From an uncultured Anaerolineales bacterium (GTDB lineage Bacteria; Chloroflexota; Anaerolineae; Anaerolineales; Villigracilaceae), in NCBI GenBank assembly GCA_937928015.1, contig CALFXA010000108.1, positions 1 to 26,410 on the forward strand: a DNA stretch of 26,410 nucleotides. The letters are read 5' to 3'. Shown piece after piece: positions 15,817-22,677 of the stretch. The notes beneath the pieces are model-generated. The model had not been told where the DNA came from and did not search any database. It saw only the letters and a program-made list of their open reading frames with translations. Position 1 is the stretch's first letter. Each line of letters begins with the position of its first letter. The translations under genes were made by a program, and so were the position numbers.

Positions 15817-16593
15817 ATGCCTGAAACCATTCTCGAAGCCCGCAACCTGACCAAGGTCTATGGTCAGAACACCATCTTCAAGAACATCAACCTCAAGGTC
15901 AAGGAAGGCGAAGCCATCGTCATCATCGGTCCCAGCGGGACGGGCAAGAGCACCTTGCTGCGCTGTATGAACCTGCTGACCCGCGCTGATGGCGGGCAGA
16001 TCCTGCTCGACGGGGAGGATATCACCGCCAAAGGCTACAATGAGGACAAGGTCCGCCAGCACATCGGCATGGTCTTTCAGAACTTCCTGTTGTTCAATCA
16101 CCTGACCGCGCTCGACAATGTGATGATCGGCCTGACCAAGGTCAAGAAGATGCCGCGCGAGCAGGCGATCAAAAAGGCGATGGAGGAATTGCGCCGCGTG
16201 GGTTTGCTCGACCGCGCCGACCATTACCCCGGTCAACTCTCGGGCGGACAGCAGCAGCGTGTGGCCATTGCCCGCGCGCTGGCTATGGACCCGCGCGTGA
16301 TGCTCTTCGACGAGCCGACCTCCGCACTGGACCCCGAACTGATCGGCGAAGTCCTGGGTGTGATGGAGAAGCTGGCGCGAGACCGCATGACCATGCTGGT
16401 GGTCACGCACGAGATGGGATTTGCCCGCGAAGTGGCCGACCGTATTGTCTTCATGGAAAAGGGCAGCATCGTCGAGGAGGGTTCGCCCGACGACCTGTTC
16501 TATCATCCCAAGAACGACCGCACGCGCGAGTTTTTGTGGAAGATCACCGAGTTGTACGGCAAGAAGGAAAAGGATAAGGGCGGAGCAGCATGA
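15817..16593 (+). CDS. Amino acid ABC transporter ATP-binding protein
   Basis: This is the cytoplasmic motor of the transporter. The 258-residue protein contains Walker [10 protein letters not shown] (residues 38-46), the Q-loop Q88 in GMVFQNF, signature LSGGQ (141-145), Walker B VMLFDE (161-166) and H-loop H198 in [16 protein letters not shown]. The closing [13 protein letters not shown] pattern is typical of polar amino acid transporters (GlnQ/HisP-like). I choose ATG 15817 because GGAGG (15807-15811) lies five bases before it. An earlier ATG at 15802, overlapping the permease stop as ATGA, would add five residues and cannot be excluded. The TGA stop overlaps the next start. Confidence 0.94.
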   Translation: MPETILEARNLTKVYGQNTIFKNINLKVKEGEAIVIIGPSGTGKSTLLRCMNLLTRADGGQILLDGEDITAKGYNEDKVRQHIGMVFQNFLLFNHLTALDNVMIGLTKVKKMPREQAIKKAMEELRRVGLLDRADHYPGQLSGGQQQRVAIARALAMDPRVMLFDEPTSALDPELIGEVLGVMEKLARDRMTMLVVTHEMGFAREVADRIVFMEKGSIVEEGSPDDLFYHPKNDRTREFLWKITELYGKKEKDKGGAA

Positions 16594-17270
16594 GCGATTT
16601 TCCCACCTTTTTCCTGCGCTTCCTGCCTGACCTGTTGCACGGTGCGGGAATTACGATCTTGATTACCGCTGAAGGCCTTGTGGCGGGATTCATCCTCGGC
16701 CTGCTGACGGCGCTGGCGCGTACCTACGGGGACAAGTTCTGGCGCGGACTGGCGGTGGGCTATATCGAGATTTTCCGCGGTACGCCGCTGCTGGTGCAGT
16801 TGTTCCTCATCTATTATGGCCTGCCCGGGTTGGGCATCACGCTCTCGCGCGAACTCTCGGCTTTCCTCGCGCTGGGGCTAAATAGCGGCGCCTACCAGGC
16901 CGAGTATTTGCGCGGTTCCCTGTTGGCTATCGGCGAAGGGCAGATGATGGCGGGACGCGCCATCGGCCTCTCGCGCTGGAAGACAGTCTGGCATGTCATC
17001 CTGCCACAGGCGTTGCGGCTGGCAATCCCCGCCTGGTCGAACGAACCCGTTTCGCTGCTCAAGTCCACGGCGGTGGTGTTCCTGATCGCCGTGCCCGAGT
17101 TGATGGCCAGGGCCAAGTCCATCGCGGCCAAGACCTATGATCCCATTGCTTCATACCTGGCGGTGGCGATCATCTATCTGGCGATGGTGTATCTGCTCGA
17201 CCTGGTCTTGCGTTGGATGGAGAACAACACACGCATCCCAGGTTTCGATATGGAAGGCAAGAAAGCCTGA
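16590..17270 (+). CDS. Amino acid ABC transporter permease 2
   Basis: This is the second HisMQ/GlnP-family permease, 226 residues, which with permease 1 would form a heterodimeric channel. It starts [32 protein letters not shown]. It carries [23 protein letters not shown] (about residues 51-73) and the EAA-type loop [33 protein letters not shown] (about 114-146). The start overlaps the ATPase stop (ATGA at 16590-16593), so synthesis is probably coupled. The layout binding protein, permease, ATPase, permease is unusual only in placing the ATPase between two permeases. Confidence 0.93.
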   Translation: MSDFPTFFLRFLPDLLHGAGITILITAEGLVAGFILGLLTALARTYGDKFWRGLAVGYIEIFRGTPLLVQLFLIYYGLPGLGITLSRELSAFLALGLNSGAYQAEYLRGSLLAIGEGQMMAGRAIGLSRWKTVWHVILPQALRLAIPAWSNEPVSLLKSTAVVFLIAVPELMARAKSIAAKTYDPIASYLAVAIIYLAMVYLLDLVLRWMENNTRIPGFDMEGKKA

Positions 17271-17273
17271 ACG

Positions 17274-17302
17274 AAAAAGTCGGAGCAACGCTCCGACTTT
17301 TT
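17274..17302. terminator. Bidirectional intrinsic terminator after the ABC operon
   Basis: AAAAAGTCGGAGC (17274-17286) is exactly complementary to GCTCCGACTTTTT (17290-17302) around AAC. It lies between the ABC operon and the convergent HEAT-repeat gene, with A/T tracts on both sides. Confidence 0.93.
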
Positions 17303-17311
17303 ATTTTGACA

Positions 17312-18451
17312 TTACGCGTTTTTATTCAACAATTCCCGCGCCAGGGCGGAAAACTCACGGTCGGAGCGGTGGTTGGCAAGTTCCTTCAAGACGGTGAGGG
17401 CCTGTGGGTCACGCAAGCCGCCCAGCGCCAGAATGGCCTGTTTCTGCACGAAGCGTTCGGGGTCCTGGAGCATGCCGATTAGCAGCGGGGCGACGCGCGG
17501 ATCCTGGATCATGCCCAGGCCGAGGATGGCGTGTTCGCGGACCCCTGCCTCGGCGTGGCTCAGGGCCTCCGCCAGGACGTCCACGGCGGGTGCGCCAATC
17601 TTGCCGAGCGCCTCGGCGGCCACGCGGCTGACCTCGTGGTGCAGGTCGTAGAGCGCCATGCCCAATTCCTCCACCGCACGGACATCCTTCAACTCTCCCA
17701 GGATGATGGCCGCGAACTTGCGCACCGTCCCCTCGCGGTCGGTCAAGGCCTCGATCAGCGGCTCGACGGCGTCGGTCCCCATGGCCTCGATGGCATCCAG
17801 CAGGTCGCTGGCGGTCTGTTCGCGCTCGTACCACCAGAACGAGTCGCGCAGGGCCTCCATCAGGAAGGGCAGGGCGGCGGTGTGACGCGTCCCGCCCAGG
17901 GCGCGCGCGGCTCCCTGGCGGACCTCAATCTTCTGGTCGTCGAGCAGCAAGCCCGCGATGTCATCGAAGAGGGTCGGATCACGGAAGGTTCCCAGGGCCA
18001 GCGCGGCCTGGATGCGCACCTCGGGCTCGGGGTCCTTGAGGGCGTGCAGCAACGGCGGGATGACGTGGGGGGTACCCATTTGGGTGAAAGCTGCGCAAAC
18101 CCGCGCGCGGACGGTATAAAACTCGCCTTGCAGCGCGTCTAACAGCGCGGGCAGGGCCGAGCGGTCTTTGGTCTGGGCGAGAATGTCCACGCATTGGGCG
18201 CGCACGAGCGGATGCGCGCTTTTCAGCGCCGCGACCAGGGCGGGGGTGGCGGCGGGCCCGATGCGGACGAGAATCCGCCCGAGGATCGGAGGCAGGTTCG
18301 GGTCCCGACTCTGGAGCGCTTCGATCAGGGCGGGGGCCGCTTCCGCCCCCAGACGGATCAATTCCTGGGCCGCCCGCTCCCGTTTGGTCGGATCGGTCAA
18401 CTGCCCGATCCATTTTTTTGCGTCGCTCGATCCGCCGGTAAACCAGTTCAT
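17312..18451 (-). CDS. HEAT-repeat (PBS-lyase-like) scaffold protein
   Basis: The function is unknown. The 379-residue protein is almost wholly built from about ten alpha-helical repeats of roughly 31-37 residues. Their recurring form is A..AL..AL.D....VR..A...LG, for example PPLLHALKDPEPEVRIQAALALG and EPLIEALTDREGTVRKFAAIILG. These are HEAT/E-Z (PBS-lyase) type repeats, which normally serve as protein-binding scaffolds. There is no signal peptide and no extra enzymatic domain. The N-terminus (MNWFTGGSSDAKKWIGQL) is the only non-repeat part. No Shine-Dalgarno is visible, and TAAAAT lies six bases before the ATG. It stands alone, convergent with the transporter and divergent from the dehydrogenase operon. 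Confidence 0.88.
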   Translation of the reverse strand: MNWFTGGSSDAKKWIGQLTDPTKRERAAQELIRLGAEAAPALIEALQSRDPNLPPILGRILVRIGPAATPALVAALKSAHPLVRAQCVDILAQTKDRSALPALLDALQGEFYTVRARVCAAFTQMGTPHVIPPLLHALKDPEPEVRIQAALALGTFRDPTLFDDIAGLLLDDQKIEVRQGAARALGGTRHTAALPFLMEALRDSFWWYEREQTASDLLDAIEAMGTDAVEPLIEALTDREGTVRKFAAIILGELKDVRAVEELGMALYDLHHEVSRVAAEALGKIGAPAVDVLAEALSHAEAGVREHAILGLGMIQDPRVAPLLIGMLQDPERFVQKQAILALGGLRDPQALTVLKELANHRSDREFSALARELLNKNA

Positions 18452-18457
18452 ATTTCT

Positions 18458-18463
18458 ATTTTA
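18458..18463 (-). promoter_or_regulatory. Possible -10 box for the HEAT-repeat gene
   Basis: The minus strand reads TAAAAT six bases before the ATG at 18451. A matching -35 box at normal spacing is not evident. If used, the transcript would start at or very near the ATG. Confidence 0.4.
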
Positions 18464-18511
18464 CACCCGTCAAAAAGAGAGTATTTGATAGAAAAATGGA
18501 CTAAAATTCTC

Positions 18512-18520
18512 TGATATAAT
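18512..18520 (+). promoter_or_regulatory. Extended -10 promoter of the pyruvate dehydrogenase operon
   Basis: TGATATAAT is a perfect extended -10 (TGnTATAAT). No good -35 is present at 17 bases. Start of transcription is expected near 18527, giving a leader of about 95 bases before the pdhA ATG. The same nine bases form the promoter of the lipoprotein gene at 22570-22562. Confidence 0.75.
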
Positions 18521-18546
18521 GTGGCGTTTGTCTCCTACTTAAGCAC

Positions 18547-18576
18547 AACGCCAGGCAAACCCTGGTGTTTTTGTTT
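18547..18576 (+). terminator. Intrinsic terminator inside the pdhA leader
   Basis: AACGCCAGG (18547-18555) pairs with CCTGGTGTT (18561-18569), nine pairs including one G-U, around CAAAC. The T-rich tract TTTTTGTTT follows. It sits about 20 bases after the predicted transcription start and 46 bases before pdhA, so it would stop transcription early unless read through. Confidence 0.75.
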
Positions 18577-18621
18577 GCGACCCTCACGGGCCTTAGGGCA
18601 CGTATCTCAGTGGAGTGAAAG

Positions 18622-19581
18622 ATGAAGAAAGAACAATTACTCGATCTGTATTACCAAATGGTTTTGATCCGCCGCGTGGAGGAACGCGGTGCCGAGCTGT
18701 ATCAGGCTGGCAAGATTGGTGGCTTCATGCATCTGTACATTGGGCAGGAGGCCGTTTCGACGGGGTTGATCGCGGCCCGCGAGCCGCGCGACCGTGTGAT
18801 CACGGCGTATCGCGACCACGGCGTGGCGTTGAACTGCGGCATTTCGTCCAATGAAGTGATGGCGGAGCTGCTCGGCAAGGCCACGGGCATGTCGAAGGGC
18901 AAGGGGGGCTCGATGCACATGGCCGATACCTCGAAGAACATGTGGGGCGGACACGCCATCGTGGGCGGACATCTGCCCGTCGCTTCGGGCTTGGCGCTGG
19001 GTGACCAGTACGCGGGCAATGACAACGTCACGATCTGCATGTTCGGTGACGGCGCGACCAATATCGGTTATTTTCACGAGGCCTTGAATCTGGCCAAGAC
19101 CTGGGGTCTGCGTGTATTGTGGGTGTGTGAGAACAACCAGTACGGCATGGGGACGGCCGTCGAGCGCGCCTCGGCGGTGACCGAGATCCGCCAGAAGGCC
19201 GAAGGCTATGGTATGAAGAATGGTCAGGCCGACGGCATGGATGTTATAAAGGTTTACGACGCCGCCAGGGACGCCATCGAATACGTCCGCAAGGAAGGGC
19301 AGCCCTACCTGCTCGAAGTGGACACCTATCGTTTTCGCGGCCACTCGATGGGTGATCCTGAGCGTTACCGCAAGGCGGAGGAAGTCAAGCAGTGGCAGGA
19401 GAACGATCCAATCGGCATCTTCAACAAGTACCTGCTCGACAAGAAGACCGCCACACGCAAGCAGTTGGATGAGATCGAGGCCCGCGTGGAAGAGGAAGTG
19501 GTCAAGGCGGTGGAATTTGCCGAAGCCAGTCCCGAGCCGGCGATGGAAGACCTGTTCAAGGACATTTACGCGGATAATTAA
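18622..19581 (+). CDS. pdhA: Pyruvate dehydrogenase E1 component, alpha subunit
   Basis: This is the ThDP-dependent E1alpha of a 2-oxo acid dehydrogenase complex, most likely decarboxylating pyruvate and transferring acetyl to the E2 lipoyl group. The 319-residue protein has the ThDP/Mg motif from G142 (GDGATNIGYFHEAL) to N171-N172 (VCENN). GGSMHMAD (about 95-102) and the regulatory-loop region FRGHSMGDPERYR (238-250) are also present. GGAG (18612-18615), six bases before the ATG, marks the start. The length matches heterotetrameric E1 alpha subunits. Acetoin dehydrogenase E1alpha is a close alternative that sequence alone does not exclude. pdhB and the E2 gene follow. Confidence 0.9.
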   Translation: MKKEQLLDLYYQMVLIRRVEERGAELYQAGKIGGFMHLYIGQEAVSTGLIAAREPRDRVITAYRDHGVALNCGISSNEVMAELLGKATGMSKGKGGSMHMADTSKNMWGGHAIVGGHLPVASGLALGDQYAGNDNVTICMFGDGATNIGYFHEALNLAKTWGLRVLWVCENNQYGMGTAVERASAVTEIRQKAEGYGMKNGQADGMDVIKVYDAARDAIEYVRKEGQPYLLEVDTYRFRGHSMGDPERYRKAEEVKQWQENDPIGIFNKYLLDKKTATRKQLDEIEARVEEEVVKAVEFAEASPEPAMEDLFKDIYADN

Positions 19582-19640
19582 CACCAAGGACACGAAGTAC
19601 ACAAAGGAAATCTTCGTGCCCCTTTGTGCCCTTTGTGGTT
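19582..19640. repeat. Imperfect palindrome between pdhA and pdhB
   Basis: ACCAAGGACACGAAGTACAC (19582-19601) faces CTTCGTGCCCCTTTGTGCCC and CTTTGTGGTT (19612-19640). This is the CACGAAG/CTTCGTG style of intergenic repeat. It starts next to the pdhA stop and ends just before the pdhB ribosome binding site AAAGGA (19641-19646). Confidence 0.7.
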
Positions 19641-19654
19641 AAAGGATTTCACAC

Positions 19655-20629
19655 ATGGCAAAGATCACAATGCGCGAGGCCATCTCGCAAGCTCTTATGG
19701 AAGAAATGGACCGTGACCCCGCCGTCTTCATCCTCGGCGAGGAAGTCGGTGTGTGGGGCGGTACGTATGCCGTCACCAAGGGGTTCTACGACAAGTACGG
19801 CGCGGCGCGCGTCAAGGACACGCCCATCGCCGAGAACGCCATTATCGGCGCGGCCATTGGCGCGGCCATGGTTGGTCAGCGCCCCATCGCCGAGTTGATG
19901 ACTATCAACTTCGCTTTTTCCGCGATGGACTACATCGTCAACCAGGCCGCCAAGTTGCACTATATGTTCGGCGGACAGTTCATGTTGCCGATGGTCATCC
20001 GTGCAGTGGGCGGCGGCGGACGTCAGCTTGGCGCCACGCACTCACAGACGCCTGACGCCATCTTCGCGCACTTTCCTGGCTTGAAAGTCGTCAGCCCGGG
20101 CACGCCCGAGGATGCCAAGGGCCTGCTCAAGAGCGCGATCCGCTCGAATGACCCGATCCTGTTCATCGAACACGCCACCATGTACCAGATCCGCGGGGAA
20201 GTGCCCGAGGGCGAGTACACCATCCCGATTGGCAAATCCAAGATCCAGCGCGAAGGCAAGGACCTGACCATCGTCACCTACTGCAAGGGTCTGGAACTTT
20301 CGATGAAGGCCGCGGACGAACTGGCCAAGGAAGGCATCCAGGCCGAGATCGTCGACCTGCGCACCCTGCGCCCGCTCGATATGGAACCCGTGCTCGAGTC
20401 GTTCAAGAAGACCAACCGCGCCATCGTGGTCGAAGAAGGCTGGAAGTCCTACGGCGTCGGCAGCGAGATCGTCAGCCGCATCTATGAAGAAGCCTTCGAT
20501 TACGTCGACGCGCCCATCCTGCGTGTGGCGCAGAAGGAAGTCCCGCTTCCTTACAATCGCACCCTCGAACAGGCCGCCCTCCCGCAAGTTCCTGACATCG
20601 TCGCGGCGGCAAAGGAGGTCTTGAAATAA
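19655..20629 (+). CDS. pdhB: Pyruvate dehydrogenase E1 component, beta subunit
   Basis: E1beta partners PdhA in the alpha2beta2 E1 enzyme and supplies part of the ThDP site and the E2-binding surface. The 324-residue protein has the N-terminal transketolase-type pyrimidine domain (about 4-178), with ILGEEVGVWGGTYAVTKGFYDKYG and DTPIAENAIIGAAIGAAMVG. It also carries GGGGRQLGATHSQ (about 119-131), with the His typical of E1beta. The C-terminal transketolase domain (about 195-315) includes VDLRTLRPLD and VVEEGWKSYGVGSEI. AAAGGA at 19641-19646, eight bases before ATG 19655, supports the start. The stop overlaps the E2 start by one base (TAATG). Confidence 0.92.
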   Translation: MAKITMREAISQALMEEMDRDPAVFILGEEVGVWGGTYAVTKGFYDKYGAARVKDTPIAENAIIGAAIGAAMVGQRPIAELMTINFAFSAMDYIVNQAAKLHYMFGGQFMLPMVIRAVGGGGRQLGATHSQTPDAIFAHFPGLKVVSPGTPEDAKGLLKSAIRSNDPILFIEHATMYQIRGEVPEGEYTIPIGKSKIQREGKDLTIVTYCKGLELSMKAADELAKEGIQAEIVDLRTLRPLDMEPVLESFKKTNRAIVVEEGWKSYGVGSEIVSRIYEEAFDYVDAPILRVAQKEVPLPYNRTLEQAALPQVPDIVAAAKEVLK

Positions 20630-21882
20630 TGGCTGAAACCATCAATATGCCCAAACTCGGCTTCGACATGGCCGAAGGAATGCTCGTCCGCTGGGTCAAG
20701 CAAGTGGGCGAGACCATCAACAAAGGCGACATACTGGCCGAGATCGAAACCGACAAGGCCACCGTCGAAGTGGAATCCTCCGTCAGCGGCGTGGTGCTGC
20801 AACTGATCGCGGAACAGGGCACGATGGTGCCCGTCAACGCGCCGATTGCGGTGGTGGGGCAGGCGGGTGAGAAAGTGGAAAACCAACCCGCGGATGCTGG
20901 ACCAAAGGCCGCGGCCCCTGCTCCCGCAGCGACTCCCGCTCCTCAATCCGCCCCTGCGGCTGCTCCTGTTGCTCAAGCCTCTTCCGCCCCGAGCGCGGAC
21001 TCCGTCAAGGCCTCGCCGTTGGCGAAGAAGATCGCCCGCGACCAGAAAGTGGACCTCGCGCGTATCCAGGGTACGGGCCCGGGCGGACGTATCGTCCGCC
21101 GCGACATCGAGGCGGCGCTGGCTGGCGGCGCTCAGCCGAGTGCAGCGAGTCGCCCTGCCGCGCAACCCGCTCCCGCTTACCAGGCACCGATCACTGCCGA
21201 GGACAAGTCCATCTCCACCACCAAACTGCGTCAGGCCATCGGCCGCCGACTGGTCGAGTCGAAGCAGACCATTCCGCACTTCTACGTGACGCACGAATAC
21301 AAGATGGAAGCGCTGATGGACATGCGCAAGCAGATCAACGCCTACCTGCCCGAGAATGAGAAGGTCTCGGTCAACGACTTCATCGTCAAGGCCGTGGCGT
21401 TGACCCTGCGTCAGTTCCCCAATTTGAACGCGACCCTGAACGGCAACGAGATCGTGCAGTTTGGCCACGTCAACGTGGGCGTGGCGGTCACCGTCCCTGG
21501 CGGCCTGATGACCGTGGTGGTCAAAGATGCGGACCAGAAGTCCCTGCGTCAGATTTCGGGCGAGGTCAAAACCATGGCGGGACGTGCCCGCGATGGCAAG
21601 GTCAAGCCCGAGGACGTGGACGGCTCGACCTTCTCCACCTCCAACCTCGGCATGTATGACGTGGACGAGTTCATCGCCATCATCAATCCGCCCGAGGCGG
21701 CCATCCTGGCCATAGGTTCGGCCCGCGAAGTGCCCGTCGTGGACGGTGGACAAATCAAGGCGGGCTGGCGCATGAAGGCGACCATCTCCGTCGATCACCG
21801 CGTCAGCGATGGGGCGGAGGCGGCTCAGTTCATGCAAAAACTGGCCGAGTTCCTCGAAAACCCAGTCAGAATGTTGGTGTAA
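20629..21882 (+). CDS. pdhC: Dihydrolipoamide acetyltransferase (E2)
   Basis: This is the E2 core that carries acetyl groups on lipoate to CoA. The 417-residue protein has one lipoyl domain (about residues 3-77) with lipoylated K43 in ETDKATVEV. An Ala/Pro-rich flexible linker (86-125) follows. The peripheral-subunit-binding domain (127-163) reads ASPLAKKIARDQKVDLARIQ and GTGPGGRIVRRDIEAAL. A second linker leads to the catalytic domain (about 193-417), with the active site H390 and D394 in SVDHRVSDG. AAAGGAGG (20610-20617) lies about eleven bases before the ATG, inside the end of pdhB, so the two genes are probably translated together. No E3 (lpd) gene follows before the terminator. Confidence 0.93.
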   Translation: MAETINMPKLGFDMAEGMLVRWVKQVGETINKGDILAEIETDKATVEVESSVSGVVLQLIAEQGTMVPVNAPIAVVGQAGEKVENQPADAGPKAAAPAPAATPAPQSAPAAAPVAQASSAPSADSVKASPLAKKIARDQKVDLARIQGTGPGGRIVRRDIEAALAGGAQPSAASRPAAQPAPAYQAPITAEDKSISTTKLRQAIGRRLVESKQTIPHFYVTHEYKMEALMDMRKQINAYLPENEKVSVNDFIVKAVALTLRQFPNLNATLNGNEIVQFGHVNVGVAVTVPGGLMTVVVKDADQKSLRQISGEVKTMAGRARDGKVKPEDVDGSTFSTSNLGMYDVDEFIAIINPPEAAILAIGSAREVPVVDGGQIKAGWRMKATISVDHRVSDGAEAAQFMQKLAEFLENPVRMLV

Positions 21883-21887
21883 AAAGG

Positions 21888-21922
21888 AAACTCCTGAAGT
21901 CGAAAGACTTCAGGAGTTTTTT
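21888..21922 (+). terminator. Intrinsic terminator of the pdhABC operon
   Basis: AAACTCCTGAAGTC (21888-21901) pairs perfectly with GACTTCAGGAGTTT (21906-21919) around a GAAA tetraloop, followed by T to 21922. It starts five bases after the E2 stop. A-rich sequence on the left could let it also serve the convergent lipoprotein gene. Confidence 0.94.
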
Positions 21923-21948
21923 ATTGCTTGATGAGAAACTACGGCAAG

Positions 21949-22515
21949 CTATCTACAAGTAATCGTAACGAATAACTCCACAGCCTCACTTTTACCCGCT
22001 TCATTGACGGCCTGGATCGTGTAAGTGTAATTTGCGTTGTAACGTTTGTAGGGGGTGGTGATGGTGATGGTGTCCTTGTACTCGGTGGTGTTCGCATCCA
22101 GAGTCGCCAGGAGATTACTGTCTTTGTTGAGTTCGAAGCTGGTCTCGTTTCCGGAGTGATCTTCCCAATGCAGGTAGGCCACATACACATATTTATAAAC
22201 CGTGTAGGAGTGGGCAATTACTTTTGAGCAGGTGGCATCTGCATAGAACTTCTCGGGCGCATTTGGGAGGGCAGGTGCTACCAGGGTCGCTGTCGCCTCT
22301 ACAGGGATGGGGGTCTCTGTCGCTAGGGGCTGTTGCGCTTCCACCGTTTGCGCCACGAAGGTGGCCATCTGGTCTTGCGCTTGCTGGGTTTCTGCACTTG
22401 TATCGGGCGCAGCCGTGGGTGGAGCCGATACCGTTGCCGGGGCGCCTGACGTGAACGAACAAGCCAGCATCAAGAAAACAGCCAACGCCAAACCAAGTAC
22501 AGGACTCTTACTCAT
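21949..22515 (-). CDS. Lipoprotein with C-terminal Ig/fibronectin-like domain
   Basis: The role is unknown. The 188-residue protein has a lipoprotein signal (SPVLGLALAVFLMLAC, lipobox cysteine C19). A long Ala/Pro/Thr/Glu-rich spacer follows (about 20-90, for example ATETPIPVEATATLVAPALP). The compact beta-rich C-terminal domain (about 93-188) shows fibronectin/Ig-like features: VYVAYLHWEDHSGNETSFELNKD, NANYTYTIQAVNEAGKSEAV, and two Cys (in ATCS and at the C-terminus ITCR) that could form a disulfide. It is probably displayed on the outer face of the membrane. ATG 22515 is chosen because AAGGAAG lies just upstream; the 13 extra residues in frame before it are AT-rich leader. Confidence 0.8.
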   Translation of the reverse strand: MSKSPVLGLALAVFLMLACSFTSGAPATVSAPPTAAPDTSAETQQAQDQMATFVAQTVEAQQPLATETPIPVEATATLVAPALPNAPEKFYADATCSKVIAHSYTVYKYVYVAYLHWEDHSGNETSFELNKDSNLLATLDANTTEYKDTITITTPYKRYNANYTYTIQAVNEAGKSEAVELFVTITCR

Positions 22516-22561
22516 AGCTTTCTTCCTTTTTTGAAAAATAGGTTTCAAAATCAATTTGTGT

Positions 22562-22570
22562 ATTATATCA
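22562..22570 (-). promoter_or_regulatory. Extended -10 promoter of the lipoprotein gene
   Basis: The minus strand reads TGATATAAT, identical to the pdhA extended -10. It predicts a leader of about 40 bases to the ATG at 22515. No clear -35 box is visible. Confidence 0.7.
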
Positions 22571-22621
22571 CGAGGCCTATTTAGCCTTTACAATACGTGA
22601 TTGACCGTTGGGTGCTGGAAT

Positions 22622-22654
22622 AAAAAGACCGAGGTTTTAAACCTCGGTCTTTTT
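22622..22654. terminator. Intrinsic terminator after the first GH3 gene
   Basis: AAAAAGACCGAGGTT (22622-22636) is exactly complementary to AACCTCGGTCTTTTT (22640-22654) around TTA. Seen from the minus strand it lies 17 bases beyond the GH3 stop and ends in a T-run, so it terminates that gene before the lipoprotein promoter. Confidence 0.92.
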
Positions 22655-22677
22655 ACTTGCTTCGTTCTTTTTACTTG
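22648..22677. repeat. 12-base direct repeat at the GH3 3' end
   Basis: TCTTTTTACTTG occurs at 22648-22659 and 22666-22677, an 18-base period. One copy contains the complement of the GH3 stop codon and the other forms the tail of the terminator stem. It looks like a small local duplication. Confidence 0.6.

Noticed and set aside
18523..18552. A possible antiterminator pairing GGCGTT (18523-18528) with AACGCC (18547-18552), exclusive with the pdhA leader terminator
   Set aside because: The left arm lies almost wholly upstream of the transcription start expected from the extended -10, so it would not be in the RNA. It would be worth reviving only if the start maps to 18522 or earlier.
18521..18621. 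T-box or known riboswitch in the pdhA leader
   Set aside because: No T-box sequence or other conserved riboswitch core could be recognised. Only the terminator hairpin is clear.
20551..21837. A 428-codon minus-strand frame opposite the E2 gene
   Set aside because: The E2 on the plus strand has complete domain motifs. The opposite frame is Arg/Gly/Ser-rich without recognisable domains.
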